In this document: positions 1-9,577 of the stretch, one piece after another
Position numbering within the stretch: the stretch's first letter is position 1
Layout: every line of letters starts with the position of its first letter
Assembly (NCBI GenBank): GCA_964441755.1
Contig: CAYTVG010000005.1
Location: 183,192-247,191 of the forward strand
Length of the DNA stretch: 64,000 nt
Direction: 5' to 3'
From: JAUMBM01 sp964441755
Lineage (GTDB): Bacteria > Bacteroidota > Bacteroidia > Chitinophagales > Saprospiraceae
Notes under the pieces: generated by a model
The model's input: the letters and a program-made list of their open reading frames with translations, nothing else
Databases searched by the model: none
What the model was told of the DNA's origin: nothing
Made by a program: the position numbers and the translations under genes

Positions 1-833
1 AACCAATGCTCGTCACCTGCATGGTTAAAGATGACATCCATGATCATCTTCATGTCTCGCTGGTGCAGCTCGTCAACCAGCCGAACATAATCGTCATTGC
101 TTCCAAAGCGGCGGTCGATGGCATAGTGATCCGTGACAGCATAGCCGTGATAGCTTTCATAGGGCTGATTGTTTTCCATGACCGGGTTGAGCCAGAGGGC
201 TGTAATACCCATATCCTGCAAGTAGTCAAGTTGTTGTCTGATTCCCAAAAGGTCCCCTCCGTGGCGGAAGAAAATTTTGTCGCGGGCAATCCCCTTCTGC
301 TTCATGGACCGGATCTCGTCATTCGAGCTGTCTCCGTTGGCGAAGCGATCGGGCATGATGAGGTAAATGCAGTCACTGGGCTCTACCCCGCCCGGCTGAA
401 AGGTAGAACCACCACCAGGAAGTAGCTGATAAGGGTAGCGCTTCACCTCTTTGCCACTGTTATCGCGCAGGTTAATGCTGAAGCTACCCGCTTGTGTGCC
501 GGGGCCAATATGAAGCGTGACAAACAGGTAGTTGGGATTGGCAAGCCGGGTGACTTCGCGGATGCTCACGCCCGGATAGGACACCTGTGGTGCAAGATCG
601 CGTATATCCTGATCGTACAAGAGGACTTCAACTGTGGGATGCGACATCCCGGTCCACCAATTGGGGGGCTCAATGCGTGGTTGGTCGACCTTGCCGCCGG
701 TTGGCAGCCGCTGTCTGTATACAGATCTTTCTACCCCCGCCGGCAGGCGCTGCATGCTGGGGTCTTCGGTTTGGGCTGCCAGTATGAGCGACTGGGCAAT
801 GGACAGAAAAAGCAGAACAGTGAAACGAAACAT
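1..833 (-). CDS. GH13 cyclomaltodextrinase/neopullulanase-like enzyme, N-terminal part (runs off left edge)
   Basis: The reading frame starts at ATG 833 and is still open at base 1, so only about 277 residues are visible. A hydrophobic signal peptide (MFRFTVLLFLSIAQSLILAAQ) is followed by a beta-rich N-terminal domain with a WWTGM motif, typical of the cyclomaltodextrinase N domain found in SusA-like enzymes. The start of a GH13 barrel follows, with IYLIMPDRFANGD, GITALWLNP and, at the very edge, the conserved region I motif DVIFNHAGDEHW. Known enzymes of this family hydrolyse cyclodextrins, pullulan or maltodextrins in the periplasm. It begins only 10 bases after the stop of the upstream amylase lipoprotein, so the two are probably co-transcribed. 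The catalytic Asp/Glu/Asp triad lies outside the window and cannot be checked. Assignment to GH13 is firm; exact substrate is inference. Confidence 0.88.
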   Translation of the reverse strand, partial: MFRFTVLLFLSIAQSLILAAQTEDPSMQRLPAGVERSVYRQRLPTGGKVDQPRIEPPNWWTGMSHPTVEVLLYDQDIRDLAPQVSYPGVSIREVTRLANPNYLFVTLHIGPGTQAGSFSINLRDNSGKEVKRYPYQLLPGGGSTFQPGGVEPSDCIYLIMPDRFANGDSSNDEIRSMKQKGIARDKIFFRHGGDLLGIRQQLDYLQDMGITALWLNPVMENNQPYESYHGYAVTDHYAIDRRFGSNDDYVRLVDELHQRDMKMIMDVIFNHAGDEHW

Positions 834-843
834 AATTTTTGCG

Positions 844-2277
844 TTAAAGGCTCAGCACCAGATAACCCCAGGCTGGTAATTGAATAATACCCCGCATGTT
901 GAGTTCGCGGGTTTTTTGCTGAAAAACATCTCTGTATGCACCGGCCAGATTTTCTTTATCCCAGCTAAAGCTTACCGGCTCTGCACTGAGGTTGAGCAAA
1001 ACCAGTACCGTTTCGGCATCTTTGCGTCGGTAGTAGCCGAGCAGACCGGGGGCGTCAAAGTCAAGAAATTCGGGATCTGCACCCGCCGGCCCGTTGGCCA
1101 GCACCGGGTTTTCGTGTTTTAGCTGCAGTAGGCTTTGGTAGAAGCCGCTGCGATTAAAATCACCCCAACGGATGGTGTCTTTATCAAAAAAGCGAAGCCG
1201 CCTGTCCATGCCGGCCTCTTGCCCGCTGTAAATAAGAGGCATACCGTCCAGCGTGAAAGCCAGTACTGCCAAAGCGTCAACTGCGGGGCCCATACGCTCG
1301 TACTCTGAACCATTCCACGAATTCTCATCGTGATTGGTAATGAAGTGCATGTGGTAACCGCGCTTAAAGGCTTTTTTATCTGCTTCCCACCAGGCTCGTA
1401 CTTCGGCAGGGCCGGCCTCCCCTTTGGCAATGCGGTTGAGGAGGTGATGAAAAGACCAGCCATAGGACATGGCAAACAGTTCCTTGTTGCGGTGAGGAGG
1501 GTGCTCGGCTTCTGCCAGCATGAAAATGTCTGGCTTGTGCGCTCGCAATTGTGCAATAGCTTCTTTCCAAAAGTCATCGGGAACCTCTGAGGCCACATCG
1601 CAGCGGAAACCGTCAATAGCGAAGGAGTCAACCCAGTATAGCATATCGGCAATCATGGCTGCCCGCATATCGACATTGTCGTAATTGAGATCAGCTACAT
1701 CTGTCCAGCCCCAGGACTTGCCGGTAGCGGGATCAATGGGGTCTACGATATTGCCTGCGGTGTCCTGAGTGTACCAGCCGGGGTGCTCGGTAATCCATGG
1801 ATGATCCCAGCCTGTGTGGTTGGGGACCCAGTCGATAATGACGCGCATGCCCAGGGTATGGATGCTGTCGACCAATCGCCGGAAATCAGTATGTGTACCA
1901 AATTCCGGGTTGATGCCTCTGTAGTCAGCTACAGCGTAATAACTACCCAGACTTCCTTTGCGCTTGAGCTGGCTTACAGGATGAATTGGCATCAGCCAGA
2001 GTATGTCTACACCCATTGCCTTTAGTCGCGGCAGGTGGGTGGCAAAGGCTGCAAAGGTTCCTTCGGGACTGTACTGCCGAATATTTACTTCATAAATATT
2101 AGCCTGCTCAGCCCATGCCGGCGTGGCAGCTGAGGGCTTGCCCCAACCTCCGTCACCCGCGGAAAACGGGTTGAAGTAGCCGGCCTCACCATTGTTGCGG
2201 CATGCAAAGACGCTTAGCGCGATAACAAGTCCTACAAAGAGGGCGAACAAATTTTTTTGCTTCTCCATACCCGGCAA
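844..2277 (-). CDS. GH13 alpha-amylase family lipoprotein
   Basis: A 477-residue GH13 enzyme. The N-terminus has a short charged stretch, a hydrophobic segment and an SPII lipobox ending at Cys26 (LSVFAC), so it is probably anchored on the periplasmic or outer-membrane face. The barrel carries all four classical regions: RVIIDWVPNHTG (about 145-156), GFRCDVA with nucleophile Asp227, MLAEAEH with acid/base Glu256, and FITNHDEN with Asp317. A small beta-sandwich closes the C-terminus. It should cut alpha-1,4 glucans or maltodextrins. It sits between a small lipoprotein gene (178 bases upstream) and the cyclomaltodextrinase-like gene (10 bases downstream), in a module with maltose phosphorylase. 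ATG 2268 is an alternative start. Substrate preference (starch versus oligosaccharide) cannot be decided from the sequence. Confidence 0.92.
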   Translation of the reverse strand: MPGMEKQKNLFALFVGLVIALSVFACRNNGEAGYFNPFSAGDGGWGKPSAATPAWAEQANIYEVNIRQYSPEGTFAAFATHLPRLKAMGVDILWLMPIHPVSQLKRKGSLGSYYAVADYRGINPEFGTHTDFRRLVDSIHTLGMRVIIDWVPNHTGWDHPWITEHPGWYTQDTAGNIVDPIDPATGKSWGWTDVADLNYDNVDMRAAMIADMLYWVDSFAIDGFRCDVASEVPDDFWKEAIAQLRAHKPDIFMLAEAEHPPHRNKELFAMSYGWSFHHLLNRIAKGEAGPAEVRAWWEADKKAFKRGYHMHFITNHDENSWNGSEYERMGPAVDALAVLAFTLDGMPLIYSGQEAGMDRRLRFFDKDTIRWGDFNRSGFYQSLLQLKHENPVLANGPAGADPEFLDFDAPGLLGYYRRKDAETVLVLLNLSAEPVSFSWDKENLAGAYRDVFQQKTRELNMRGIIQLPAWGYLVLSL

Positions 2278-2307
2278 TTATTGCGTGAAAAAGTTTCTCA
2301 AATACGC

Positions 2308-2330
2308 TGCTGCCCGCGGAGCAGGCAGCA
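2308..2330. repeat. Small inverted repeat between the lipoprotein and amylase genes
   Basis: The arms TGCTGCC (2308-2314) and GGCAGCA (2324-2330) form a 7-bp stem with a 9-base loop in the 178-base gap ahead of the amylase gene. No T-tract follows on either strand, so a terminator is not supported. It could be a processing or stability element of the operon mRNA. Confidence 0.4.
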
Positions 2331-2455
2331 TATTTTGTAAAATACACAACCCGCATACCCCCCGTCCGCGCTTTACACGCATGCATGGAGTATGCAGGTA
2401 GCTGTACTTTTTTCCAAGAATTCAGAACACACTCTATGCCCCCTAAGTCCGCTGC

Positions 2456-3013
2456 TTATTCCTCTATCCCAAATTGCTTCTTAGTGGGCATCGTCAGCAA
2501 CTTAATGACCTTAATCATGATATGCCCCTGACCGTAGTAGTCGGTGCCTACCCAGCTCATAGCATCATCCTGATCATTGATGCCCTGAATCATATACTCG
2601 CTGTCTTCGGCATCCAGACTGCTGTCAAAGTGGACGGTTACAAACTGCTGGTCTTCGCTCCGGCCTAAGCCCCAGCTGCCCTGGGCTGTCTTTTGATCCC
2701 AGTGGCCACTTTCAAAAGTGCCGTCGGGATTGAGCTTGTACCAGCGCCCTCTGTTGGGGCGATTGTTGGTAGGTGTCTGAGGGTCAATGTAATATTCGAA
2801 TACCCAGTACTGCTGAGTAATCACCTGCGCTTCTCTCGAATTGATGGGTACCGGGATAGGTGAACGGAAGGAACCCGGACCGGAAGGAGCGGGCTTGTAT
2901 ATACCCGGGTCTATACCGGGTGCCTGTGATTGTTCTGCCTCCGTGGGTGCCTGCTCCGACTTACAGCCATAAAATGCCCATGCGAGAAAGACCAAAATAA
3001 ATATTTTTTTCAT
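2456..3013 (-). CDS. Small lipoprotein of unknown function in the maltose gene cluster
   Basis: A 185-residue protein. I chose ATG 3013 because it gives a classical lipoprotein leader, MKKIFILVFLAWAFYGC, with the lipobox cysteine at residue 17; an upstream in-frame start would add nine non-hydrophobic residues. After a Pro/Ser/Gln-rich linker the body is acidic and beta-rich, with WVFEYYIDP, RGRWYKLNPDGTF and GSWGLG motifs. These resemble the lipocalin-like beta-barrel or META-like small lipoproteins common in Bacteroidota, where a strand reads 'WxxxxDGTFxxG'. I do not recognise a specific family. It lies 29 bases downstream of the maltose phosphorylase gene and is probably in the same transcript. 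A role in maltodextrin handling is only suggested by position. Confidence 0.75.
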   Translation of the reverse strand: MKKIFILVFLAWAFYGCKSEQAPTEAEQSQAPGIDPGIYKPAPSGPGSFRSPIPVPINSREAQVITQQYWVFEYYIDPQTPTNNRPNRGRWYKLNPDGTFESGHWDQKTAQGSWGLGRSEDQQFVTVHFDSSLDAEDSEYMIQGINDQDDAMSWVGTDYYGQGHIMIKVIKLLTMPTKKQFGIEE

Positions 3014-3042
3014 ATGTGTGTAAGTTGTATAGTCTAACAAAA

Positions 3043-5358
3043 TTAATGATTTCTATCTATTTTCAATAGGTTATTGGCTGTGAGCTCGTAAAGCTGTCCA
3101 TACACACGACAGTTTACCGCCTGACTGCTCTTGTTGAGGAGCTCTACCCCCTGGTGTGTAACGCAAATTTCGAGCTGCTGTTCCCTGAAGGAGATGGAGA
3201 AGGTATACGACTTCCATTGTTGCGGAATGATAGGATTGAAGTGAAGCACGTCATCGTATACCCGCATGCCGCCGAAGCCTTTGACTACAGACATCCATGC
3301 TCCTGCCATGCTGGTGATGTGGCAGCCGTCTTCAGTATCGTTGTTGTAGTCATCCAAATCCAGCCGCGCAGTGCGCAGGTACATCTCGTAGGCTTTCTCT
3401 TCTTTGCCGAGCGCAGCTGCCAGAATGGAGTGTACACAAGGGGAAAGGGAAGACTCATGGACCGTCCGGGGCTCATAAAAATCGAAGTTGCGACCAATGG
3501 TTTCTTTGTCAAAAGCGTCTTCAAAGAAATATAAGCCTTGCAGAACATCGGCCTGCTTGATAAATACTGAGCGGAGGATTCTGTCCCAGCTCCAGTGCTG
3601 GTTGATGGGGCGCTCCGCCGGGTCGAGCTGGTCGGTCGTAAGCAACTCCTTGTCCAGAAATCCTTCCTGCTGCAAGAAAATACCTCGTTCGGGATCTTCG
3701 GGCAGGTAGATGTTGGCAGCAATTGTCTGCCAGCGTGCTGCTTCGTCTTTTTCGTCAAAATGTATGCGCTCTGCCAGTGCGGCATAGGCCTCGGGTGCCT
3801 GTGTCTTTACATACTCGAGGGCTGTGAGCGTATACTCCATACACCAGCGTGCAATGTAGTTGGTGTACCAGTTATTGTTGACATTATTTTCGTATTCGTT
3901 GGGCCCGGTAACACCATGAATGACATACGTGCCTTTTACCTCGGATATGTGTACGCGCTGCGCCCAAAAACGACTGATGGCAATCAGCACTTCAAGGCCG
4001 TAATCGATGAGATAGGTCTTATGTCCTGTGTACCGTATGTAGTCGTAGACAGCATAAGCTATAGCTCCGTTCCGGTGAATTTCCTCGAAAGTAATCTCCC
4101 ATTCGTTGTGACTTTCCGATCCGTCCATGGTCACCATGGGGTACAGGGCTGCACCTCGTTTGAAACCCAGCTTGGCCGCATTTTCAATAGCTTTGCCGAG
4201 GTGTTTGTAGCGATACACCAGCAGGTTGGCCGCTACCTTGGGCTCAGCGGTTGCCAGGTAAAAAGGAAGGCAGTAGGCTTCGGTGTCCCAATAGGTACTG
4301 CCGCCGTACTTCTCGCCCGTAAATCCCTTCGGACCAATATTGAGGCGCTCATCTTCGCCCGTATACGTCTGGTAAAGTTGAAAAATATTGAATCGTATGC
4401 CTTGCTGGGCGGCAATATCACCTTCAATGCGCACATCCGCCTCGGCCCACTTGGCTTTCCAGGCTTCCGCCTGCTCTGCCAGCATCTGCTCAAAGCCTTT
4501 ATTAAAAGCCTGCTTGACTACTTGCTTGCACCGATCCAGCAACTGCGCAGGCAGGTGGTCGCGCGAGCTCACATTGGCGGCGTATTTGTAAACGACTACT
4601 TCGTCACCCGCTTTTACACTGATTTCCGTGGCGCAGCCGGCATACTTTTCACGCTCTATGCGCTGGCTTTTTATGTCCAGCTCTTCCCCGTTGTGTACAA
4701 TGCCAAACTTCATGCCCGTACAAACCTGGAAAGCTGTTTTTTTAGTTTGGGTGATGACATAAGCCGAGCGGCGGCGCGCCCGGGTATCAACTTCCTGCCA
4801 GAATTTTTCTTCCCAGTTGGCATCCTGGTTCTTTACATCTCCATCAATATAGGAACGTACAAGCAGCGTGGCGCTGAAATCAAGGGGCTTGATGGCGTAG
4901 CGGATTGCACCGGCTTCCTTATCGACAATACTGCAAAAACGGGTGGCTTTTACTTCAACTGTACGCCCTTCGGCAATTTGTGCAGTGAATGTTCGTTCGA
5001 GATAGCCTGCCTGCATATTGAGCTCTCGTGTGAAGGACAGCACTTTGCATTTTGCCAGATCCAGGGCTAGTCCGTCAAACTCAAAATCCAGTCCAATCCA
5101 GTTGGGGGCATTCAGTACCTTGGCAAAAGATTCGGGATAGCCTATCTTCCACCAGCCAACCCGTGTTTTGTCCGGATAATAAATGCCTGCGAGGTAACTT
5201 CCCTGCAGACTTTCACCACTGTATTGTTCTTCAAAGTTGGCTCGCTGTCCTTGGTGGCCATTGCCGATGCTGAACAGGCTTTCAGATATTTTATTGTACT
5301 CGGGAACGAAGCCTTCTTCCAGAATACGCCATTCATCGTGTTGGATATACTGCTTCAT
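3043..5358 (-). CDS. mapA: GH65 glycoside phosphorylase, probably maltose phosphorylase
   Basis: A 771-residue GH65 protein of the normal length for maltose phosphorylases. The N-terminal beta-sandwich (about 1-280) is followed by the (alpha/alpha)6 barrel. The barrel has GGSTYWDTEAYCLPFYLATA (352-371) and the segment VTGPNEYENNVNNNWYTN (483-500), in which Glu488 matches the general acid of the Lactobacillus brevis enzyme. TVHESSLSPCVH near the C-terminus is the usual phosphate-site region. Such enzymes convert maltose and phosphate into glucose and beta-glucose-1-phosphate in the cytoplasm. The neighbouring beta-phosphoglucomutase and amylases strongly favour maltose as substrate. Trehalose or kojibiose phosphorylase, which share the fold, cannot be fully excluded. 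No signal peptide is present. Confidence 0.92.
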   Translation of the reverse strand: MKQYIQHDEWRILEEGFVPEYNKISESLFSIGNGHQGQRANFEEQYSGESLQGSYLAGIYYPDKTRVGWWKIGYPESFAKVLNAPNWIGLDFEFDGLALDLAKCKVLSFTRELNMQAGYLERTFTAQIAEGRTVEVKATRFCSIVDKEAGAIRYAIKPLDFSATLLVRSYIDGDVKNQDANWEEKFWQEVDTRARRRSAYVITQTKKTAFQVCTGMKFGIVHNGEELDIKSQRIEREKYAGCATEISVKAGDEVVVYKYAANVSSRDHLPAQLLDRCKQVVKQAFNKGFEQMLAEQAEAWKAKWAEADVRIEGDIAAQQGIRFNIFQLYQTYTGEDERLNIGPKGFTGEKYGGSTYWDTEAYCLPFYLATAEPKVAANLLVYRYKHLGKAIENAAKLGFKRGAALYPMVTMDGSESHNEWEITFEEIHRNGAIAYAVYDYIRYTGHKTYLIDYGLEVLIAISRFWAQRVHISEVKGTYVIHGVTGPNEYENNVNNNWYTNYIARWCMEYTLTALEYVKTQAPEAYAALAERIHFDEKDEAARWQTIAANIYLPEDPERGIFLQQEGFLDKELLTTDQLDPAERPINQHWSWDRILRSVFIKQADVLQGLYFFEDAFDKETIGRNFDFYEPRTVHESSLSPCVHSILAAALGKEEKAYEMYLRTARLDLDDYNNDTEDGCHITSMAGAWMSVVKGFGGMRVYDDVLHFNPIIPQQWKSYTFSISFREQQLEICVTHQGVELLNKSSQAVNCRVYGQLYELTANNLLKIDRNH

Positions 5359-5509
5359 CGTGTCTGGTTGTTGTTAGCTGATGAAATCTTTCAAAGTTAA
5401 TGATAAGCGTAGCATTAGGGCTCGCCGGCTAAACGATTTTGTTTATTTACTGTCGCAAGGCAGTTGTAGTGCTTGCCTTTTGGCAGCAGATACGCCTGTC
5501 TCTGTATGG

Positions 5510-6166
5510 TTATTGAGTGAGTTGCCGGATTACGTCCGCCGGGTCGAGATTGGCAAAGTCGCGGATTACCAGTTGCGCGTGCCCCAGCGCTGCCGGTTCT
5601 CCTACGCCCACTGCGTAAAAACCACCACTAAGTGCTGCATCTATGCCCTTGGCAGCGTCTTCGAATACTACACAATCGGCCGCCGCCTCTTTGAGGGCCT
5701 GGGCTGCCAACTGGAAAACTTCAGGGTCAGGTTTTGAACGCGTAAGCTCATTACCGTCAACGAGTGCCGAAAAGTAGGCCGACAGTCCGGTCTGGGCAAT
5801 GATGGCGCGAGCATTTTTACTGCCGGAACCAATAGCCAGTGAAATACCCATGGCACGGGCTTTTTCAAGAAAATCAATTACGCCCGGCAGTATTTCACTG
5901 GCATCCATATCGTGAATATAAGTCTGGTACCAGCCATTTTTCTTATCCGCCAGCGCCTCTTTTTCTTCTGTAGTCAGGTTGTGAATCTGACCCCAGCTCA
6001 GGATAAGCTCGAGTGATTCCATACGCCCAACGCCCTTGAGCAACTCGTTGCGCTCTTCGGTAAAATCAAAGCCAAGCTCATTGGCGAGCCGCCGCCAGGC
6101 TAAGTAGTGGTAACGGGCAGTATCAACAATTACGCCGTCAAGGTCGAAAATGAATGCTTTTATCAT
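5510..6166 (-). CDS. pgmB: Beta-phosphoglucomutase (HAD superfamily)
   Basis: A 218-residue HAD hydrolase-fold protein with the motif FDLDGVIVDTA, in which Asp8 and Asp10 are the phosphate acceptor and acid/base pair, followed by the helical cap. Later motifs are IGSGSKNA (motif II), KPDPEVF (motif III lysine) and VVFEDAAKGIDAA (motif IV). These are diagnostic for beta-phosphoglucomutase. It converts beta-glucose-1-phosphate, the product of the GH65 phosphorylase encoded 151 bases downstream, to glucose-6-phosphate for glycolysis. The gene starts 23 bases after the end of mfd on the same strand, so read-through from mfd is possible. No clear TAnnTTTG element was seen immediately upstream; any dedicated promoter would have to lie inside mfd. 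Confidence 0.94.
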   Translation of the reverse strand: MIKAFIFDLDGVIVDTARYHYLAWRRLANELGFDFTEERNELLKGVGRMESLELILSWGQIHNLTTEEKEALADKKNGWYQTYIHDMDASEILPGVIDFLEKARAMGISLAIGSGSKNARAIIAQTGLSAYFSALVDGNELTRSKPDPEVFQLAAQALKEAAADCVVFEDAAKGIDAALSGGFYAVGVGEPAALGHAQLVIRDFANLDPADVIRQLTQ

Positions 6167-6189
6167 GCTCGTAAAGTATTGTCGCTGAG

Positions 6190-9100
6190 TTATACCGGTA
6201 TATTGAGCTGGTGGCTGATTTCCTGCAGTAGCTCATTGGCAGCGTGCAGGCTTCTTACGCCTTCTTTGCTCATAATGAGAAAACGAGCTGCCTGCTTGAG
6301 TGATAAGCCCCTCAACTTGCCCTGGGTGTTGAGGAACTGAATAAGTTGCTGGAATTGCGCCGTCTCGTAGTAAGGACTTTGTGGGTTTTCAACAAAGTAG
6401 CAGCGCAGCTTACGCTCTCTGAGCACGATGCGCTCGAAACCTAGTTCCTTGCATACCCAGCGCAGGCGTACGCCGTCAAAAAGCTCTCTGACCTGAGGTG
6501 GTATGCGCCCAAACCTGTCTCGCAGCGATTGCTCAAATTGCTGCAGAGCGCCTTCGTCCGGGAGTGCATCCAGGGCGGTATACAGACTCAGACGCTCCTG
6601 GATGTTAGATACATACTCATCCGGGATAAGCATTTCCACATCTGTATCAATTTGTACGTCGCGTACAAAAACGCGCTCGCGACTGATCTCTTCGCGGAAG
6701 GTTTCCTTGAACTCGTTGTGCTTTAGCTCGTAGACAGCTTCTTCAAGTATTCGTTGAAATGTCTCATAGCCAATATCTGCAATGAAACCACTCTGCTCGG
6801 CACCCAGCATGTTGCCGGCACCCCGTATGTCCAGATCCCGCATGGCTATGTCAAATCCGCTTCCCAGATCGGTATACTCTTCAAGCGTGCGCAGCCGTTT
6901 GCGTGCCTCGGGGGTCAATACTGATAAAGGCTTGGTGATCAGATAGCAAAATGCCTTCCGGTTGCTGCGCCCAACCCGGCCACGCAATTGGTGCAGGTCT
7001 GAGATACCAAAGTTATGGGCTTCGTCAATAATCATCGTATTGGCATTGGGGATGTCGAGCCCGGTCTCAATGATGTTGGTACACAGCAGCAGGTCGTAGC
7101 GACGTTCAATAAAATCAACCAATACCCGCTCCAGTTCATCTGCCGGCATCTGCCCGTGCGCCATAGCTATGTGTACGTCGGGACATAGTCGCCGGATATG
7201 CGCCAGCTTATCAGCCAGGTCCTTGACCCTGTTGTGGACAAAGAACACCTGCCCTCCGCGGTTAATCTCAAAATAAATGGCGTCGCGAATAAGAGCGTCG
7301 TTGGGCATGCGTACTTCCGTATGTATGGGCTGCCTGTTGGGAGGCGGGGTACGGATGACCGACAAGTCTCTGGCAGCCATCAGGCTGAATTGCAGGGTAC
7401 GGGGTATGGGGGTAGCCGTAAGCGTCAGGGTATCTACATTTACCTTAAGGTTGCGCAGCTTCTCTTTGGCAGCTACGCCAAATTTTTGTTCTTCATCAAT
7501 AATCAACAGGCCAAGATCCTTGAATTTGATCTCCTTACCCAGCAAAGCATGGGTGCCTATGACGACGTCTACCTGCCCGTCTTGCAGCTTAGCGATTACT
7601 TGTTTCTTTTCAGCAGCCGTACGAAAACGATTCAGGTAGTCTATGGATGCACCAAAAGTGCCAAGTCGCTCGCTGAATGTTCTGTAGTGCTGCAGTGCTA
7701 ATATCGTTGTGGGCACCAGCACAGCTACCTGCTTGCCACCCAAAATAGCCTTGTAAGCCGCCCGTATAGCCACTTCCGTTTTGCCAAAGCCTACATCGCC
7801 ACAGATGAGCCGATCCATGGGGTAGGGCTTCTCCATATCAGCCTTCACATCCAGGGTGGCTTTGAGCTGGTCCGGGGTATCTTCATAGATAAAGCTTGAC
7901 TCCAGCTCCATCTGCAGGTAGTTATCGGGCGGAAAAGCATAACCCTGGCTTGATTTTCGCAGGGCATACAGCTTGATGAGTTCTGCCGCAATATCCTTGA
8001 CCTTTTTCTTGGCCTTTGCTTTGAGGTTGCGCCAGGCATCACCGCCGATTTTGTCCAGCACAGGGGGCTCACCTTCTTTACCGCTGTACTTAGACAGCTT
8101 GTGCAAGGCATTGATACTCACATAGAGCAGGTCATTGTTTTTGTAAACAATCCTGACGGATTCCTGTACCTGACCATTGACATTGATTTTTTCCAGCCCG
8201 CTGAACCTGCCGATGCCATGGTCAATATGTACTACAAAATCACCGGGTTGCAGCTCGCGAAGCATGCGCAGGTTGATCGCCTGATCGGCAGTAAACCCTC
8301 GCTTGAGTTTGTAGCGGTGAAAACGTTCAAATAGCTGATGGTCTGTATAACAGGCTACTTTCAGATCCTGATCGAGAAACCCTTCATGAATAGCTTGTAA
8401 AACAGGTTGGTAGCTTATATGTGCCTCCAGATCATGAAAAATTGCGTCCAGTCGTTCAAGCTGCTTAGGATTGTCAGAAAAAAGGTAATTGGCAATACCC
8501 GCCTGCGTATTCTCCTGCAGATGTTTAATGATAAGTTCAAACTGCTTTCTGAACGGGGGCTGCGGCTTGCTGTGATAGGCAATCGTCTCTGTAGCCTGCC
8601 AGCTCGCCTGTCGCTGTTCGCCAAATACGATGACAGCCAGATGCTTCAAATCTTCAACTGTATCCCCGGGACGGACAAAGGCGCGGTCGCGAAAAACTTC
8701 CGCCCGCTCATCTTCATCCAGAATAGTAATGCTGTCGGCATAGTCACTGGCTTGCTCAAAGCAGTGCAGAAGCCTGTCAATCAGTTGATCATAACTGCTG
8801 ACCCAGACGGTCGTCTGAGGAGGCAATATGTTGAAGAGGGATACCTTCTGATGTCTTTTGAAACGCGTATTGATGTTGGGAACCAGGGAAATCCTGCTGA
8901 TGCCGGCTACTGAAAGCTGCGTCATAGGATCGAAAGTCCGAATGCTCTCAACTTCATCGTCAAAGAGTTCTATCCGGTAAGGGTATTCGTTGCCATAGGA
9001 AAACACATCGACAATCCCGCCGCGAATGCTGTACTGGCCCGGTTCGTACACAAAGTCCTCTCGCCGAAAGCCATAATCGTTCAAAAAAGTGATGAGGGTG

Positions 9101-9573
9101 TCGACATCCAGCGACTCTCCCTGCAAGATGCTGATACGGCTTTTGTCGAGTACTTCGGGCGATACGACTTGTTCAAGCAGCGCTTCCGGATAGGTGACAA
9201 TGAGATGCCCCTCGCGCTGTGGCTGGGTAATCTGGTTGACGGTCTCCGTTCGCTGGAGTACGTTGCCGGTATCCAGCTGATCAAAGTAGAGTGGCCGCTT
9301 GAAGGAGTCAGGGAAAAAATGTGGAGAACGGTCCCCTGTAAGACCTGCGAGACTGTTGTGGAGGTAGGCTGCTTCTTCTTTATTGGCAGCAACAATGAGC
9401 TGGTTTCGAATGCCTTGTGCCTGAATGGCAGCAATGACGAAAGCAGGCAGTGCGCCGGTCAAACCAGTCAGCTGCAGGCGAGCTGCGGGCTCAGCAGCCA
9501 AAAGCTGCACAATGCGCCTGCTTCTCGAGTCTTCGTCGGTGTAGCGTCTGAGTAATGCGTGTAGCGGATTCAC
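6190..9573 (-). CDS. mfd: Transcription-repair coupling factor Mfd
   Basis: An 1127-residue SF2 translocase of normal Mfd length. The N-terminal UvrB-like region (about 1-400) is followed by the RNA-polymerase-interaction domain (around 'LQPGDFVVHIDHGIGRF'). Next comes the helicase core, with Walker A GDVGFGKTEVA near residue 594, DEEQKFGV near 692, TATPIPRTL, and the TRG region including QLRGRVGRS. The C-terminal TRCF domain ends the protein. Mfd removes stalled RNA polymerase from lesions and recruits UvrA. The only suitable start is GTG 9573. It lies 4 bases downstream of a TATCTTTG element, so the message may be leaderless or nearly so. It is followed after 23 bases by pgmB. Confidence 0.97.
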   Translation of the reverse strand: MNPLHALLRRYTDEDSRSRRIVQLLAAEPAARLQLTGLTGALPAFVIAAIQAQGIRNQLIVAANKEEAAYLHNSLAGLTGDRSPHFFPDSFKRPLYFDQLDTGNVLQRTETVNQITQPQREGHLIVTYPEALLEQVVSPEVLDKSRISILQGESLDVDTLITFLNDYGFRREDFVYEPGQYSIRGGIVDVFSYGNEYPYRIELFDDEVESIRTFDPMTQLSVAGISRISLVPNINTRFKRHQKVSLFNILPPQTTVWVSSYDQLIDRLLHCFEQASDYADSITILDEDERAEVFRDRAFVRPGDTVEDLKHLAVIVFGEQRQASWQATETIAYHSKPQPPFRKQFELIIKHLQENTQAGIANYLFSDNPKQLERLDAIFHDLEAHISYQPVLQAIHEGFLDQDLKVACYTDHQLFERFHRYKLKRGFTADQAINLRMLRELQPGDFVVHIDHGIGRFSGLEKINVNGQVQESVRIVYKNNDLLYVSINALHKLSKYSGKEGEPPVLDKIGGDAWRNLKAKAKKKVKDIAAELIKLYALRKSSQGYAFPPDNYLQMELESSFIYEDTPDQLKATLDVKADMEKPYPMDRLICGDVGFGKTEVAIRAAYKAILGGKQVAVLVPTTILALQHYRTFSERLGTFGASIDYLNRFRTAAEKKQVIAKLQDGQVDVVIGTHALLGKEIKFKDLGLLIIDEEQKFGVAAKEKLRNLKVNVDTLTLTATPIPRTLQFSLMAARDLSVIRTPPPNRQPIHTEVRMPNDALIRDAIYFEINRGGQVFFVHNRVKDLADKLAHIRRLCPDVHIAMAHGQMPADELERVLVDFIERRYDLLLCTNIIETGLDIPNANTMIIDEAHNFGISDLHQLRGRVGRSNRKAFCYLITKPLSVLTPEARKRLRTLEEYTDLGSGFDIAMRDLDIRGAGNMLGAEQSGFIADIGYETFQRILEEAVYELKHNEFKETFREEISRERVFVRDVQIDTDVEMLIPDEYVSNIQERLSLYTALDALPDEGALQQFEQSLRDRFGRIPPQVRELFDGVRLRWVCKELGFERIVLRERKLRCYFVENPQSPYYETAQFQQLIQFLNTQGKLRGLSLKQAARFLIMSKEGVRSLHAANELLQEISHQLNIPV

Positions 9574-9577
9574 GGCG

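Noticed and set aside
6..425. Plus-strand 139-codon open frame at the left edge
   Set aside because: The minus strand encodes a clear GH13 enzyme with DVIFNHAG motif and signal peptide; this frame is its shadow.
3595..5070. A 491-codon plus-strand open frame opposite the maltose phosphorylase gene
   Set aside because: It is antisense to a fully conserved GH65 gene, has no recognisable domain, and its composition is what the complementary strand of a coding gene gives.
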